Part shown: piece after piece, positions 15,913 through 28,815 of the stretch | Layout: each line of letters starts with the position of its first letter | How positions within the stretch are numbered: the stretch's first letter is position 1 | Assembly: GCF_000699445.3 (NCBI RefSeq) | Contig: NC_067196.1 | Coordinates: forward strand, 42,561,806-42,625,805 | Direction: 5' to 3' | Length of the DNA stretch: 64,000 nt | Source: Schistosoma haematobium | Lineage: Eukaryota; Platyhelminthes; Trematoda; Strigeidida; Schistosomatidae | Program-made: the position numbers and the translations under genes | The notes under the pieces: model-generated | What the model saw: only the letters and a program-made list of their open reading frames with translations | Databases searched by the model: none | What the model was told of the DNA's origin: nothing

Positions 15913-17164
15913 ATTTCTGGTAAAAAGGGTCAACTTATCATTTACAAAAAGGTCAGTCATAACGACTAGTCTATCCAATCTTACTTATATACATTTATCT
16001 TGTTTCATACATACTACGTCCAACGTAATGAAGTAAAAATGTGATCTACAGCGATTTTGTATATTTACAAATTAATAAGTTAACATGACACTGTATTCCT
16101 ATTATTTAAATAAACTGTTTATACAAGCAAGAATAGCACATTCTATTTAAGTCGATTGTCTCAAAAGAAGTTTCTATTTTATTATGAAATTTATTCTATA
16201 ACAGATGTTTATGATAAAAATGAAGTATAATCTTCACAGTATGTAACGAATTTAACTATTATCTACCTACTTATCTGAAGTTTCTCGAATTATATAAACT
16301 TTGTTTATGACACAAATTGAACTGATAATCATATTAACTTAGTATATTATAATGTTTTATTAAATAGTGTCAATCAAACATAATTCAATGTAAGCGAACA
16401 TGTTTTGAATATAAACAAAGATGAATCTTTACATATTATAATTAATAAATAGTAAATCTAAAGGAATAAATGCTACCACCAATTAAACTTACCTTCTTAA
16501 AGTGGTCATGTTTCCAGACACTGTACTATGTATGATAAAATATCTTATAATATCCTAAGTGTTTATTTAATCCTTAAATAATAAGATTAGCAATATAGAT
16601 GCTTTCTATTATTCAGTTGAAATAAAGTTGATACAAGAAGTAGAAAACACAACTCTAGAGATGAAATAGTACTTAAATATGAAGATTTTTTATATTGTTT
16701 CATGCAAATCACAATACCATACTCCGTTAATCAATAAGTGAACTCAAGACATGCTTTGTGTCAGTTTTTTCTTTTCAGTAAAATAGTTCATACATTGGAT
16801 ATATACTCAACTGAATAATAACTTCAAGAAAAAAAAGTTATCATGATGACATAATCACATGACAAGTAATAGAGATCTACAATTGTATTATGAATGATAA
16901 GTAAATAGTAAATGCTGGTCACTTTAATTTTATGCGCTTACTTACAAACAAAAAAACATTATTTTTTTTTAGTGAAGTTTTAACAAAAGAAAATTTTACT
17001 CATTCATTGATCGGATTACAAAAACAAGACATAATTTGCGATTGCTCCAAGTCAACGTTGAAAATCACTGGAGTAAGATAATGTGAACTGTTGAATATAA
17101 AATAAGTATTTCAATGAGTGTATGCTTTCAAATAGACCTTCAAGTCAATCTGGTCAGAATCTAC
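15913..17164. other. Noncoding
   Basis: AT-rich DNA without recognised features. Confidence 0.4.
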
Positions 17165-17300
17165 ATTTATGTTCTTGAATCATTCCAATTGTAAAACAAT
17201 AACAACGAACAATATAGTATTAAATGAATACATTTGGTTACTTTGTTTGTCCCAGATCATCTATATACTCACTGATGTGTATAAATAAATAAAGTATTAT
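17165..17300 (-). repeat. Dispersed repeat, inverted copy of 22905-23015
   Basis: The reverse complement matches 22905-23015 closely over about 110 bp, including the TATTTATTTA-like end and ACATCAGTGAGTATATAGA. It looks like the tail end of a mobile element and lies next to the PLE remnant that follows. Confidence 0.7.
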
Positions 17301-17329
17301 ACATATTCGCGCCCAATGGTGACACCAAG

Positions 17330-17705
17330 GCTGAAATATGAATTACCTCGAATGACCAGCCCATTTTTTTATTTATCAGTTCGACTGCTGCTGTGGAGAT
17401 TGTTATATTGGTTGAAGTTCTAGGAATTTACATTTTCGTGCTAGCCAACACTTCCCAGAGTGGCTAGGCAAGGTCTGGTGAAGAAAGTGAACTGCTCGAC
17501 ACTGTTCCATCTAGTACAAACTAGTCATAGTGCCAGTATAAACCAATCCTTTTCAATAATTTATCGGGTCAGTAATTTTTGCCAAAGCTTGTCAGACTTG
17601 AAGTCCCACAAACAACTGAAGAAGTAGTCATCCGGATTCAGAAACCTGAGCTGTGTGAACAAATGAAATACCTTCAATCATTTATCCTCCCCTGGCCAAC
17701 CTTTA
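17330..17705 (+). pseudogene. Penelope-like element remnant (GIY-YIG C-terminus)
   Basis: Plus-strand frames with stops contain RASQHFPEWLGKVW (17440-17480) and IQKPELCEQMKYLQSFILPWP (near 17630-17700). The same landmarks, HYPEWLRR and ELCVQKRLVQRLLPWS, occur in the open PLE endonuclease frame at 62724-63134. The sequence is more GC-rich than its surroundings. Several stops and frameshifts make it dead. Confidence 0.65.
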
Positions 17706-17804
17706 AGCGAATTAATCCATAGTAATCTTAACTATTGAATGACCTAATTCGCAGTCAAATGTAATTGTCTGTTATCTTTATTCATAAATCTTTGAATTAT
17801 TATT

Positions 17805-17941
17805 ATAATTATTATCAGAGAGGGTTTTTGTGGACATCATAGTAATTTAATAGTTGAATTCATGAGTCAATTGAAGCTAGATCACCATGGAAAACCAGTG
17901 CTTCGATTGAATCATGAATTCAACTATTAAATAATTATTAT
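17805..17941. mobile_element. Head-to-head SINE pair with shared 11-bp TSD
   Basis: Minus-strand SINE tail (17816-17899, up to CCATGGAAAACC) abuts a short plus-strand tail piece (17900-17930). ATAATTATTAT flanks the whole at 17805-17815 and 17931-17941. Both pieces contain the same 3' region of the SINE, so the unit is palindrome-like. Confidence 0.7.
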
Positions 17942-18014
17942 TAATACTACCAATGGTTAAACATCAATATCAATCTCCCCAATACATGATTCATTTACTT
18001 TGCATTCATTCCAA

Positions 18015-18345
18015 TTTATTTTTTACACACTATAGTCTTCCACTAAACATTTGATCAAATTGTAACTGCACTATTATTTCTTTCACCCTATCTGACCCAT
18101 ATTTATTCTGATCATGGATCTTAAATTTCCACTCAACATATGAGTTATATCAACATTAACAATTTTATTCTATTTCGTTTGACAATCCTAAATTCACATG
18201 TTATAACTTTAAACGATGCACTTTACCCTTAACCTGGCCATTTTTCGGATTATTAATTTGGATATACAATTGTAGAACCTGAAAAGAATTTACCGAAAAG
18301 AATATTCTCCGTTTAAATATTAGTCTTATAAATAAGGTCATTTGT
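18015..18345 (+). repeat. Dispersed repeat, copy 1
   Basis: Collinear with 62095-62395 for about 300 bp, with shared blocks such as CCACTAAACATTTGA, TATCTGACCCA, TTATTCTGATCATG and TTGTAGAACCTGAAAA. Both copies lie shortly downstream of a SINE copy. No coding capacity. Confidence 0.75.
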
Positions 18346-19159
18346 TCACTAGTGAAAAGCAATTACAAATACTTTCCATATCTGTATATATTCAATACAT
18401 AGATCAACAGGTTACACAAACAAGGAAAAATGAGTTTCCTTATATGAATGTGTCATTGTCGTCCTGTACCAGTTCATAGTAATGTATAATGATAACTTGA
18501 GAATTTATTTGATGCATTTAGTTTTATCACCGCCCAGTTGGATGATGATTTTTGTTATTGGATCCATGAATATTGGCAAGATATTTTAGTTGAAATGTTA
18601 ATAAACTGAAGTGTAAATCAGTGGTGACCAGTGGAAAACATCTCAAATGACAAGTAAATAGTGAAGCAAACTGTAGTCGTGCTCAAGCCATTATCGAAGT
18701 ATGATACTTAGCAATATGAAGTTGAATTCATGTGTTAGTCGAAAACACGTGGAAAGCATAAGTTCAAATCATATGAGAAAGTAAATATTCCATAAAGTTA
18801 TATATTCTTATCCAAGAGCTTAACATGATAAAGAAATCCATGTATTCAGAGTTTCTACAATGCTATTGTTAATGAAACGTCGACAACTGACCCAGTTTAT
18901 GAATAGGCGACGTTAATTTTGCAAATCATAGGGTTTATTAAGTTAAAACATCCCTTGAACTAAAGTTTAAAAGAGAACAGCATCAAATATCTCTTTCGAA
19001 TCAATTAATTTTAATGTTAACATTCAACAACAAGATTATTACAGTGTGTAACACCCTTTCAGAAGAAACTATCCTGAAAAATAAAATAAACATCCTGGCA
19101 AACTACGAAAACTTGTTTAATTAGATGGTACTATTTAAACTTATGTTAATTTAATTCGT
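18346..19159. other. Noncoding
   Basis: AT-rich, nothing recognised. Confidence 0.4.
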
Positions 19160-19262
19160 TTACTTATTTACTCTGAAGGAGTAGCTTTAATATAAGTCAC
19201 GAAACGTCAGAAATACAAATTTCTCTACTCATTAAGATATAACAAAAAATATACCCAGACTT
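19160..19262 (+). repeat. Dispersed repeat with hammerhead-like core, copy 3
   Basis: Reads TTTACTCTGAAGGAGTAG, CTTTAATATAAGTCACG, AAACGTCAGAAAT, then the A-rich end. The box is CTGAAGG here, so the ribozyme would be inactive. Closest relative is 11865-11965 on the minus strand. Confidence 0.55.
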
Positions 19263-20035
19263 TCTATCCAATGCCCAATTTATTAGAAACTATCAAGTTC
19301 AACCTTGACAATGATACCTAGAAAAAATAATTAGTTTATAAACATTGATAGTTTTGAAACTTTTAATCCAGATACCAAATGAAAAGAACCTTAATTTTGA
19401 AGCTTTTCTGAATCAACTTCATTCATATTAAACTATACACATTAGAAATTAGATAGTCTACTCAAAGATCATTTCATTATAGCTTTTAATACTATCAAGA
19501 TATTGTTCAAATATATCGTATATTTACATATAATAAGTTAAAAGTTTCGATTTCGATTAAAGAGAATAACAATTAATTAGAACTTATGATTTACAGTGAA
19601 TCATTTTCTAGTTCTACTACAATTAATTGACCTACTATCAATGTCATTTTTCTAGTTTAGTAAAAGATCAGTTTCATTGATTTTTGAGTATTAACTAATC
19701 AGGAAAATCAGGTCGATCAGTTCACGTTTTATTTACAATCTATAAACTAATAAGTTATATAATAAATGAGTAGAGAACTAGACATTAAAGGTCAAGAAAG
19801 TTATTGAAAATCAGGTCAGTAAAGTAGTGATTGTATATCCTATAAACATTTTCATAATAGAGAAAATAATTAACAAGTTTGGAAAGTGGGAAGTTAAAAA
19901 ACGTGAAAAAATAGGGATTCATTAAACAGAAGCAATGGGAGTAACATGGTTATTATGTTGTATTACATTTAAAATCCTAACAGTTAAACATGTTACTAGT
20001 TTTCTTAAAGATAGGCTTTAAGAAATAAGTGGTTA
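19263..20035. other. Noncoding
   Basis: AT-rich, nothing recognised. Confidence 0.4.
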
Positions 20036-20043
20036 AAAACGGA

Positions 20044-20445
20044 TAATAGTTGAATTTATGAGTCGATGTAAGTTAGTGTTCTAGTGAGAAGCTGTGATCA
20101 GTGAAGTCCAATCTGTGTCGGGTAGAAACAGGTATCTTACTCAGAAAATAGATGAATTGTTGTGCAGCCATTCATGGATCGATGGATGTTAGACTTTAAC
20201 ACCGTAGGACACTGGCTCAGTGGTCTAAAGGTTAAGCGTTCGTGCATGAGACCTATAGGCCCCAGGTTCGAATGCCACGTGCGGGATCGTGGATGCTCAC
20301 TGTTGAGGAGTCTTATACTGGGACGAAACGGCCGTCCAGTGCTTCCAGGTCTTCAGTTGTGGTCTATCATACATGGACTCTTGAATTCAGCTATTAAAAT
20401 TACTGCAATTTCCACAAACCCCGTTCTGATAATAAAATGTGGATA
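20044..20445 (+). mobile_element. Near full-length hammerhead SINE with inverted tail piece
   Basis: A plus-strand unit from about 20074 (TGTTCTAGTGAGAAGC) to CTGATAATA at 20440. It has a clear tRNA-like part (GGCTCAGTGGTCTAAAGG; CCAGGTTCGAATGCC) and a hammerhead whose first core base is mutated (TTGAGGA instead of CTGAGGA). Immediately before it, 20044-20073 is a minus-strand tail fragment, so this is another outward-tail pair. GATAATA is a possible but weak TSD. Confidence 0.75.
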
Positions 20446-20450
20446 AAACA

Positions 20451-20805
20451 AACCTTTCTAAGGAATATGCAGTTTCCAAAGAACGTTATTTCAACTATTT
20501 GTTTTAAATACATTCAATGTAAAGTGACAAATTTTCGTCCTTAGAGTCACCAGTGAACAGTTTCTTCATGTCTGAAATTAATGATAAACTAGTTTTAATA
20601 CAATGATTCAAATATGTCCTGATTTCCACGTTATTGATAAACGGATCGTGTATTGAATAGGAAAAAGAGAATTCAGCGAAGAAAATTTTTTTTCGACGAC
20701 TTCATTTACTTAAGCTGTACATTCGTACACATAGTTATACGAAAATATATGTCTATAGGAGGATAGAAAAGATCGCATCACAATAATGGATCCGAGAATT
20801 AATAA
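20451..20805. other. Noncoding
   Basis: No feature recognised. Confidence 0.4.
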
Positions 20806-21690
20806 TCATAATTAATAATAAGTATCATCCATATATCTCTTATGTAAATGAAATTTCTCACTTATTGGTCAAAGTACCGAATTTTCTAGATTGACCATGA
20901 AACAATCAGCCAAGAGAGGACCCAATGGAGAGCCCATTCTAACTCCATCTGCTTATCTATAGAAACATCATTAAATCTAAATTGCACGTTGAATGTACAA
21001 CGTAGAAGTAGTTCTTTAAGATAATGTTTTGGGATACACACATCAGGATTATTATTTTCAGTATAGTCACATAAAAAACAACTGGTTTCTGGAAGAGGAG
21101 CAGTTGTAAAAAGAGAAGTGACATTTAATGGGAACATTTCCTTACCAATTACGTTAATATATCTAACTGAGTCGACAAATTCAAAGGAATTAAGAGAATT
21201 GTATTTATTCATATGATTTTTAACAGGTTGTAAAATGTCAACTAACCATTTAGCGATCAAGTGATAAGGAAAGTTGTTCATATCAAGTATGGGATGTAGA
21301 GGGACATTATTCTTATGAACTTTTGGGAGTCCATATAGTCTTAGTATAACGGTACCCGATGGTTTGAGATGTTCATGGAGGTCACAATTGATAATAGACT
21401 CATCTTTCATTTTCCGTAGGATTTTAATCAGCATCTGTTCAGTTTTTTTCAGTTGTGTCTTCTTCGAACGGTTTCTTTGGGGAATTTGACAGGATCAGAT
21501 AATATCGAAGATATTTTGGAGATATAGTCAAGGCGATCCATAAGGACAATTCCTGCACCCTTGTCTGGACGACATAACACTAAGTCCTGATTTCTCCGAA
21601 GATCAGATAATTGAGATTTGTGTTCATTTTTGAGTAATCGACTAATTGTAGGTGTTGTATTTGCATATTGATAGCAACAATCCACAAGAG
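20806..21690 (-). pseudogene. Penelope-like reverse transcriptase remnant
   Basis: Minus-strand frames give, in order, CRPDKGAGIVLMDRLDYI (21590-21530), LYGLPKVHKNNVPLHPI (near 21310), SLFTTAP (near 21115), then, after a frameshift near 20945, GVRMGSPLGPLLADCFMVNL. After a stop follows KRYMDDT at 20842-20824, the YxDD catalytic box. This order is that of PLE reverse transcriptases. There are at least two frameshifts (about 21449 and 20945) and a stop, and the GIY-YIG endonuclease is absent downstream. PLEs copy themselves by target-primed reverse transcription. Confidence 0.85.
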
Positions 21691-22019
21691 TTTTTTTTGT
21701 ATTAAGAATTCATAAACTACTTCAGTTTAATAAGTTCAAAGCACAAGCACTTATAAGCTAAATATGGTTTGAAAGCCCAATAATTTATTAAATGAGCATT
21801 AAAAAATTCTTTATCTAAACGACAATCTTTAGATGATAGTTGCTTAACATTATTTTTATTTGAGCGGATACATTGTGCTCCATGGCATTTTTGTGGAGAT
21901 CATGAAATACTGTTTGCTTCAAAATATATTAAGATGATTTATTGATTACAAGCAAAAGGAAACCCAAAATAAAGAAGAGGGTAAGAAAGTGAAAAACCAT
22001 ACTTAGCAGTGCAATCCAG
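21691..22019. other. Noncoding
   Basis: May contain decayed PLE sequence upstream of the RT; nothing could be read with confidence. Confidence 0.35.
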
Positions 22020-22340
22020 CGGAGTTTTATAGAACCACAATGATTTACTTCTTAAATTATGGTGTATGATACTTATGTCCACAGACATAAGTAGAATGTA
22101 ACACTAATTGAAAGTGGAAACCCTGGCAGCAAAAGGCTGAGAAGCTCGAGTTGAAGAGGATAGAAGCGAAAATAGAAAGGAATTGTGAACTTGAAGAATA
22201 ATACGAAATGTGAAGAAAAGATGACGGAAACTCGCAAATGAAGTATTCAGTGTGATTCTCATATTTTACTAAGACATTCTGCAACTCTGTATATAAGTAC
22301 ATTTGATTGTCCCCACTCGACTCCATGTCCACTGCAGTAT
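22020..22340 (+). repeat. Diverged copy of the 43.4/55.1-kb repeat
   Basis: Aligns in order with 43420-43690 and 55105-55365: a block around ACATAAGTAG, GGCAGCA, GAGGATAGAA, ATGTGAAGAA-like middle, and ATTTGATTGTCC at the end. The identity is clearly lower than between the other two copies. Confidence 0.55.
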
Positions 22341-22904
22341 GAGACGATGGAGAAAATCATGAAATTATATAACATAACTTGGTTATTCAGCTTTTAATAG
22401 CCTGCTGAAGAGTAGATATTGAAAAGTCACTACCAAACATCCAAATGAAGCATGATATAGAAATTAATTACCTTTACTCATGATACAATATTGTCTACTG
22501 AATGTAGTATTTTCTTAAAAGTAATGCAAATAAATTTACTTGTATTATGGAAAATTAATATTTTTTCATCTTTAATCATGATCTCATTCTAATGAGTAAC
22601 TTCACTGATGAGTAGCATCATAGATTATCTTTTTTTCAGAAAATCTTCGAAAAAAACATGCCCTTTGGTAGTAGATATTATGTGTTTAGTTGTAAAAACG
22701 GATGGTTACTAAATTTAAGGGTATTATAAGCAATACTGTTATGTAATACTTGAACTATATGTTTTACTATTGTGTGTTTTAACAAATGCAACTGTAAACA
22801 CAATCTACAATAGACATATAAAAAAATACTAAAAAAATACAGAAAAAATATGTATATCTCTACTAAAAACGGATCAATGTTTCTGATTTTCAATGTGTAT
22901 AACC
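22341..22904. other. Noncoding
   Basis: AT-rich, nothing recognised. Confidence 0.4.
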
Positions 22905-23015
22905 TTTTATTTATTTATGCACATCAGTGAGTATATAGAAGATTTGGGACAAACAAAGTAACCAAATGTATTCATTTCATACTATATTGTTCGTTGTTAT
23001 TGTTTTACAAAGTTT
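22905..23015 (+). repeat. Dispersed repeat, copy of 17165-17300
   Basis: Starts with TTTATTTATTTATGCACATC and continues AGTGAGTATATAGAAG, CAAACAAAGTAACCAAATG, ending GTTATTGTTTTACA. The partner copy is inverted at 17165-17300. Confidence 0.7.
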
Positions 23016-25364
23016 GTCAAAGAAACTAATCTCACAACACCACATATTCGTTGTTATTTGAGCTCTTCTATAAAAGATTAAGTATTAAGAGTTTAGTCTG
23101 ACAGATTATTGCAATGAAATGTATCTACAAAATGTGATATCTTCAGAGATTCAATCTCTCGACTCAAATGTAAAAGCCTATTAACAAACACCAATTTCAT
23201 TTTCTAACTAATCTCCAACACCATTGATGTTCGAATAATTCCATTGTAAAGTAAAACATTAACAACAACTAGACCTCAAAATAGCTTATCCAGTGTTTTA
23301 TCATCGTTGTTTTCTACTGAGTATGGTGTTTGAATCAATTCAATTCTTATATTCATTGAAAATTCATGTGTAATACTCCAGAAATGATGAATAATACAAT
23401 TTTAACTGAAGCAATAGTATTATTCAAGTGTAAATATATTGAAGTATATATCTTCTCTAACTATAACATCATTTTTACAACTGAAAATGTAAGGTTATTA
23501 TGGAAGTATCGACTTGCGACAACCTGTTAATTAAACCAATCCCCATTCAGGTAATGTTCATTCACAATATTTCCATAAACCTATTGTACACACAAGTACG
23601 ATGAAACAAACTGCCAGTTTATAGAAATGAATATAAATGAATATTATACTTCATGAAATTACATTAGATCTTGTTTTTTCTGAAAAATAATTTAATTATT
23701 TAGAGAACTAATCAATATTTTTTTCTTAAAAACGGGTATTAATTATTTTTCTTAAATTTTTTGAGACTACTTAAATATCATAGATAATAGTATAAATGAT
23801 GATAATTAACATTCGTTGAAAGGTAAATATGATTGACTAGAAACAAAGAATCTATAATATATTTACTTACCTTTATTTATAAATCCTTACAATGATTATT
23901 ATTATTATTGTGTTTAATGCAGATACAATGAATGTTTTAAATAAATGATAAGTTATTATTGACTAGGATAGAATATGTCAACAGTAATATAGAATAGACA
24001 AAATTAATCAAGGTCATTGAGAGATTGTCCTTCAAAATTTACCATATTGTTCAAATTTCATTTGTATTTTAGTTTTGTTATTTAATAGGAAAATTTTTTT
24101 TAGAAAAAAGAGGTAGGCGGTTAATGGCTATTCCGTTGTGTGCATATACACACAACAAGATTCTGATTTATTCTAACAAGACTGTGATTAGATATACATA
24201 AATAAACCAACCAAATGAAACAGTGAATTTAAATGGGGAAATTTTGTTGTTGTTGATCATATTCAAAAATATCCTTACAGGGTAAATGATCAATTTTTAG
24301 TTGTATATGTCTGTTTATTGTCTATTACATTTACTTTACTATCTACTTCCTTAGCTACCTACCTATCTAATAATCTATCTATACCAGTTATTTGAATGCT
24401 TATGAACAATTATATACATATATATCAATAGGTCACATGTCTGACTTAAATGACCTAAAAAGAATTAACGATTTTTAATAATTTTATGGATATAACACTT
24501 AAAATGAAGGTTAACTGAATGAAAAATAGGGAAGGTGTTAGTTAGACAACAACAACAACAAAATATGGTAATTATAGGAATACCAGATGATACAATAGAA
24601 GTCTGATATCATACTAATTACTTAATATGCTTTTCGGCAACATAAAACCTCAATGAAGATTTAAATGAAGTTATTGTATTAGAAATAACTGATATCATAC
24701 TGAACAAATTCATTGTAACTACAAGTATGTGAAAAACTGAATAATATTGCTCATGCAATTATTTAAACTACGTTTAAATCTTCATTGTCATGTAAAATGT
24801 ATTAAACTTGTTACTGTAGTTCGGTACATAATAACATTTAGAAACTGAAATTGGAAGAAAAAAGAAATAGTGCCTATAAGATAACGAATACTATGTAACA
24901 GATGGATACAAATATTCACAAATAATGAGGTTTATTCTATGAACAAAATATTATTGTAGCTTTAAGTTATTTAATCTATTGCGTGAGAGAATATTATCAT
25001 GCTGAAAAATCTCTATACACCTAATCATCAGCTGATAATGGAAAATTTGATCCAGCCTTAGTTAAGTACCATTTCTTATCCTTAAAATTATGTTGTAATC
25101 TTAGACATTTTTCTTTACAACACGTTTTGTAAATATGAACATTATTTTTGCATAGTAAATAATTTATGGTTGATAGATCTATTACCAGTAATCGTATTTC
25201 AAAGAATAACTGTGTGAGAAACCGGATACCTTTAAGATAGCTTCGCACTTACCAAAAACTAATGCTATTCCATATGATGTCTTAACTCTACATTTCTGGA
25301 AGATACCAAACTAGGGAAAGCTATCTGACGTGTGCTCGTTGGTCTTCTTGTATTTCCTAAGCTT
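23016..25364. other. Noncoding
   Basis: AT-rich DNA with a short CAA tract (24548-24562). No exon or RNA supported. Confidence 0.45.
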
Positions 25365-25604
25365 ATATGAATCTGTATTTATTTATTTATTTGAACACAT
25401 GAATATTGGTACAAGAGAGCGCCAATATATATGCGCCACACAAAACAATGAGAATTCGAAGAGAAGTAGAAAAAAAAACTAAGGAGCGCAAAGGAAAAAG
25501 AGAACAATGACGAAGAGATTGGAGTAAGGTAGTGTGGTAGTAACGACGGAACGAAAAGGTACAATCAGAAGAAATCTTTCAGGTAAAGGAGACACAACCA
25601 CTTT

Positions 25605-28600
25605 TTATGAAGAAAGTAAAAGAAGGTTACAGCAGGATCGCCACTGGCTTCTATTCTGAGCCATATCTGATAACCTCTCTAGCCACTGTGTAGCACCATC
25701 TCTCAGACCCCAACCAGGGAGTCGTGAAGGTCCAACAGAAGCCAGTCCTTTGCAGCTTTCTTTCATACCACAACACCATGTCATGCACTGACCACCTCTC
25801 CGCTTCTTCCAACCAGTCCCAGAGTCGGTAAATAATGCACGACGTGGAATTCTCTGGGACGACATTCGTAGAACATGTCTAAGCCACCGAAGTCGGTGTT
25901 TCAAGATGGTCACACCAATTGAATTATCATCTCTGTGCCCGAACACACGATGCCGAACCTCTGCATTACTGACATGGTGTTGCCACTGAATGTCAGCAAT
26001 CCTTCGGAGACAGCGATGATCGAACACAGAGAGTCGTCTAACGTCCTAAACTCGGAGAGACCAGGTTTCACAAGCATAGAGTAAAACTGCTCTCACCGAC
26101 GCGTTGTAGATCCGACCTTTTACAGCCAGACTAACATCACGAAGGCGCCAAAGGTGGCCCAGATTGGCATAAGCCGCTCTGGCTTTCACTATTCGTGCAT
26201 TGATCTCATCACTCACACCCCCACCAGCACTTATGCAGCTACCCAGATACACGAACTTCTCAACTACGTCTATCTGCTCACCATCCAGGGTGAGTACAGG
26301 ATTAGAATCCTGCCAGTCTTGTAGAAGTACTTTGCACTTCGAAGGTGCAAAGTACATTCCATACCTACGGACACTGATTGCCAACTGATTAAGTGCGGAT
26401 TGCATGGCTTGGGCATTATCGCACAGTAAGACAATATCGTCCGCATACTCAAGGTCGAGAAGTCTTTCTCCAGGCAACAGATCCACACCACCATTACTTA
26501 CATCCATCAGAGCTGTTTCCAGAATGTCATCGATGGCAAAGTTGAAGAGGAATGGTGAGATTGGGCACCCCTGCCTAACCCGACTGCTCGAATGGAACAA
26601 TGGAGAGAGGTGGTTGTATGCCCTCACTCTGCCTGAGGTGTTTTTATATAGGGCTTTTAGGATGTTAATAAACTTCTCAGGCACACCCTTCTTCAATAGA
26701 CAATCCCAGAGAACAGTCCTGTCCAACGAATCGAAGGCAGCCCTGATGTCAAGAAACACTACGATTGTTGGCCTTTGAAAAGTATGGCGGCGTTCTAACA
26801 TTTGGCGGAGGGTGAAGATATGATCAATACATCCTCGACCAGAACGAAACCCAGCCTGCTCCTCGCGAGTCAATCTTTCTCAGGTTTTGAACAACCTACG
26901 AAGTATGACGGAAGCCAATAGCTTGGACGCAATCGGAAGTAAACTTATCCCCGATAGTTGTTACAGGAACGACGTGAACCCTTTTTAAAGATAGGGACAA
27001 CTATCGACTCATTCCATGACGTTGGTACACTCTCTAGTTCCCAAACCTTTGTAAACAACGTCGTCAATTCCTTAGTCAAAAAGTCACCACCATCTTTAAA
27101 AAGAGCCGGAGGTAAGTAATCTGGGCCAGGTGATTTGTAACACTTCAAGAGTTGGAGTTCCTTGCGGACTTCCTCCTCATTTGGTGGATCAGTCGTCACC
27201 GGCCATGGAGGGCAGGACAGTCTGACCGATGTTGCCGGAGCAGCAGGCCAGTTGAACTGCCCTTCGAAAAATTCTGCCCATCGTCCAAGACGTCGATGGA
27301 TGTTAGTGATTGGCATCCCATCATCCTCGCAGATTGTTTCACTCACACCAGACTTCTTACTGCCAGTGACTCGGATGAGCTGGAAGAGCTTCCGGTAGTT
27401 ACCAGATGCAGCTGCTGCTTCCAGCTCATTAGCACGCATCGACCACCAGGCTTCTCGGTCCTTACTCAAGCTTTGCCCAATTTCCTTACGTAACATCCTT
27501 CGTTTGTGGTCAAACTCACGGTCACCCGGAGTAGACCGACGGGCTTCAATGAGTTGTAAGGAACCAGAAGAAACCCAGTGCTTAAAAGCGGGACGTTTCG
27601 CGAACCCACAACTGACTGATCCCGCCATTTTCATGGCGTCATGCAATTGCAACCAATGCTCGTCTATACTTTTCGGTGGAGCGGTAGCTAGCCTAGAGGC
27701 TAGTTCGGTTCGATACTTACTTGGAACAGAAGTTGCAACCAGCTTGCTAATGTCAATCCGTTGATGGCGGTCACTTCGTTGTCCACTGAAAAGTAAGGCA
27801 AGATTGGCGCAGACCAAGGCATGGTCAGAGTCCAGATAGGTACTCCAAAAGGAGCGGCAGTCTTGTACACAACCACGCCAGCGGTAGCTGATCGCGATGT
27901 GATCAATCTGAGTCCAGGCTTGAGATGCAGAGGGAGGACGCCAGGTAGCACATCGGCGATGACTGTGCCGAAAGTTAGTGCTAGCCAGAAACAGGTTGTG
28001 GTCTGTGCAAAGTTGCAGTAGACGGTCCCCGTTATCTGACCTGCGACCAACGAGTCCCCTTCGGCCACCTAAACGACTCTCTTCTGTGCCTAGACGCCCG
28101 ACCTGAGCATTCAAGTCTCCGGCTAGTACTACAATATCTGTCGAACGCACTTTCTGGAGAAGAACAGATAACTGGTGGTAAAACTCATCCTTGATTGCAT
28201 CCGGGCTGCAATCTGTCGGGGCATAGGCGGAGATGACGAAAAGACATCGTTTCTCACGCCGATTTCTTCTCACTTTGATGGAACTTTCTAATCTAACAGC
28301 ACATAACCGACTGTTAATGGGGATCCAATCGACTAGTGCTGCCTCAGCTCTAGCGCTTAGTGCGACACCAACGCCAGCAAGACCAGACGAAGATGCCACA
28401 GGGTCCCCGGATAAGCGCACGTAAAACAAGCTTTTCGAAGCGACAGATGGAGATCGAATTTGTAGTACTTCGCCAGAGTCTTGAATACGGGTCTCGGATA
28501 GACAACAAACATCAATATTAAGACTTTCCAAAGATATAGCCAGCCCTATCTGTTGTCCGACCTGCATAAATGTGCGAACGTTGAAGGCAGCCAGTTTGAA

Positions 28601-28654
28601 TGGTGCACGTGGTTTCAGAAAAACTGCTTCAGTCCTCATATTCGGTGGTAACAT
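25605..28654 (-). pseudogene. RTE polyprotein (endonuclease-RT), lightly damaged
   Basis: Starts at the ATG at 28654 (MLPPNMRTEAV). Endonuclease: FKLAAFNVRTFMQVGQQ, SETRIQDSG, VISAYAPTD, VVLAGDLNAQVG, TQIDHIAIS, DSDHALV. RT: IVVPIFKKGSRRSCNNYRG, EEQAGFRSGRGCIDHIFTLR, FLDIRAAFDSLDR, RVRQGCPISPFLFNF, LEYADDIVLL. C-terminal: DHRCLRRIADI and LRWLRHVLRMSSQRIPRR. Three lesions: a one-base deletion after NYRG (near 26946), TGA at 26882-26880, and TAG at 26048-26046 just after WSLRV. Otherwise the protein is full length, about 1,010 residues. Confidence 0.9.
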
Positions 28655-28756
28655 ACAATTTTCAACCGGACAGTGACTCGAGAACGCTTAGATACAGTCG
28701 AATTTCCACCAAAGACGAGCCGCTGTATAAGTATAAAAGAGGGTGAATAATGTGGA

Positions 28757-28815
28757 AAATAATAATAATAATAATAATTACAATAATAGTAGTAATAATA
28801 ATAATAATAGTATTA
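28757..28815. repeat. AAT trinucleotide microsatellite
   Basis: An interrupted AAT/AGT tract inside the 5' UTR of the RTE copy. Open frames across it (poly-Asn or poly-Ile) are artefacts. Confidence 0.85.

Noticed and set aside
20162..20446. 94-codon plus-strand open frame, and similar frames at 14626-14904, 46454-46645 and 61782-62012.
   Set aside because: All are translations of the tRNA-derived SINE, which is noncoding.
25021..25248. Minus-strand frame ending DKKWYLTKAGSNFPLSADD, considered as a terminal exon.
   Set aside because: No convincing acceptor, no upstream exon, no recognised family.
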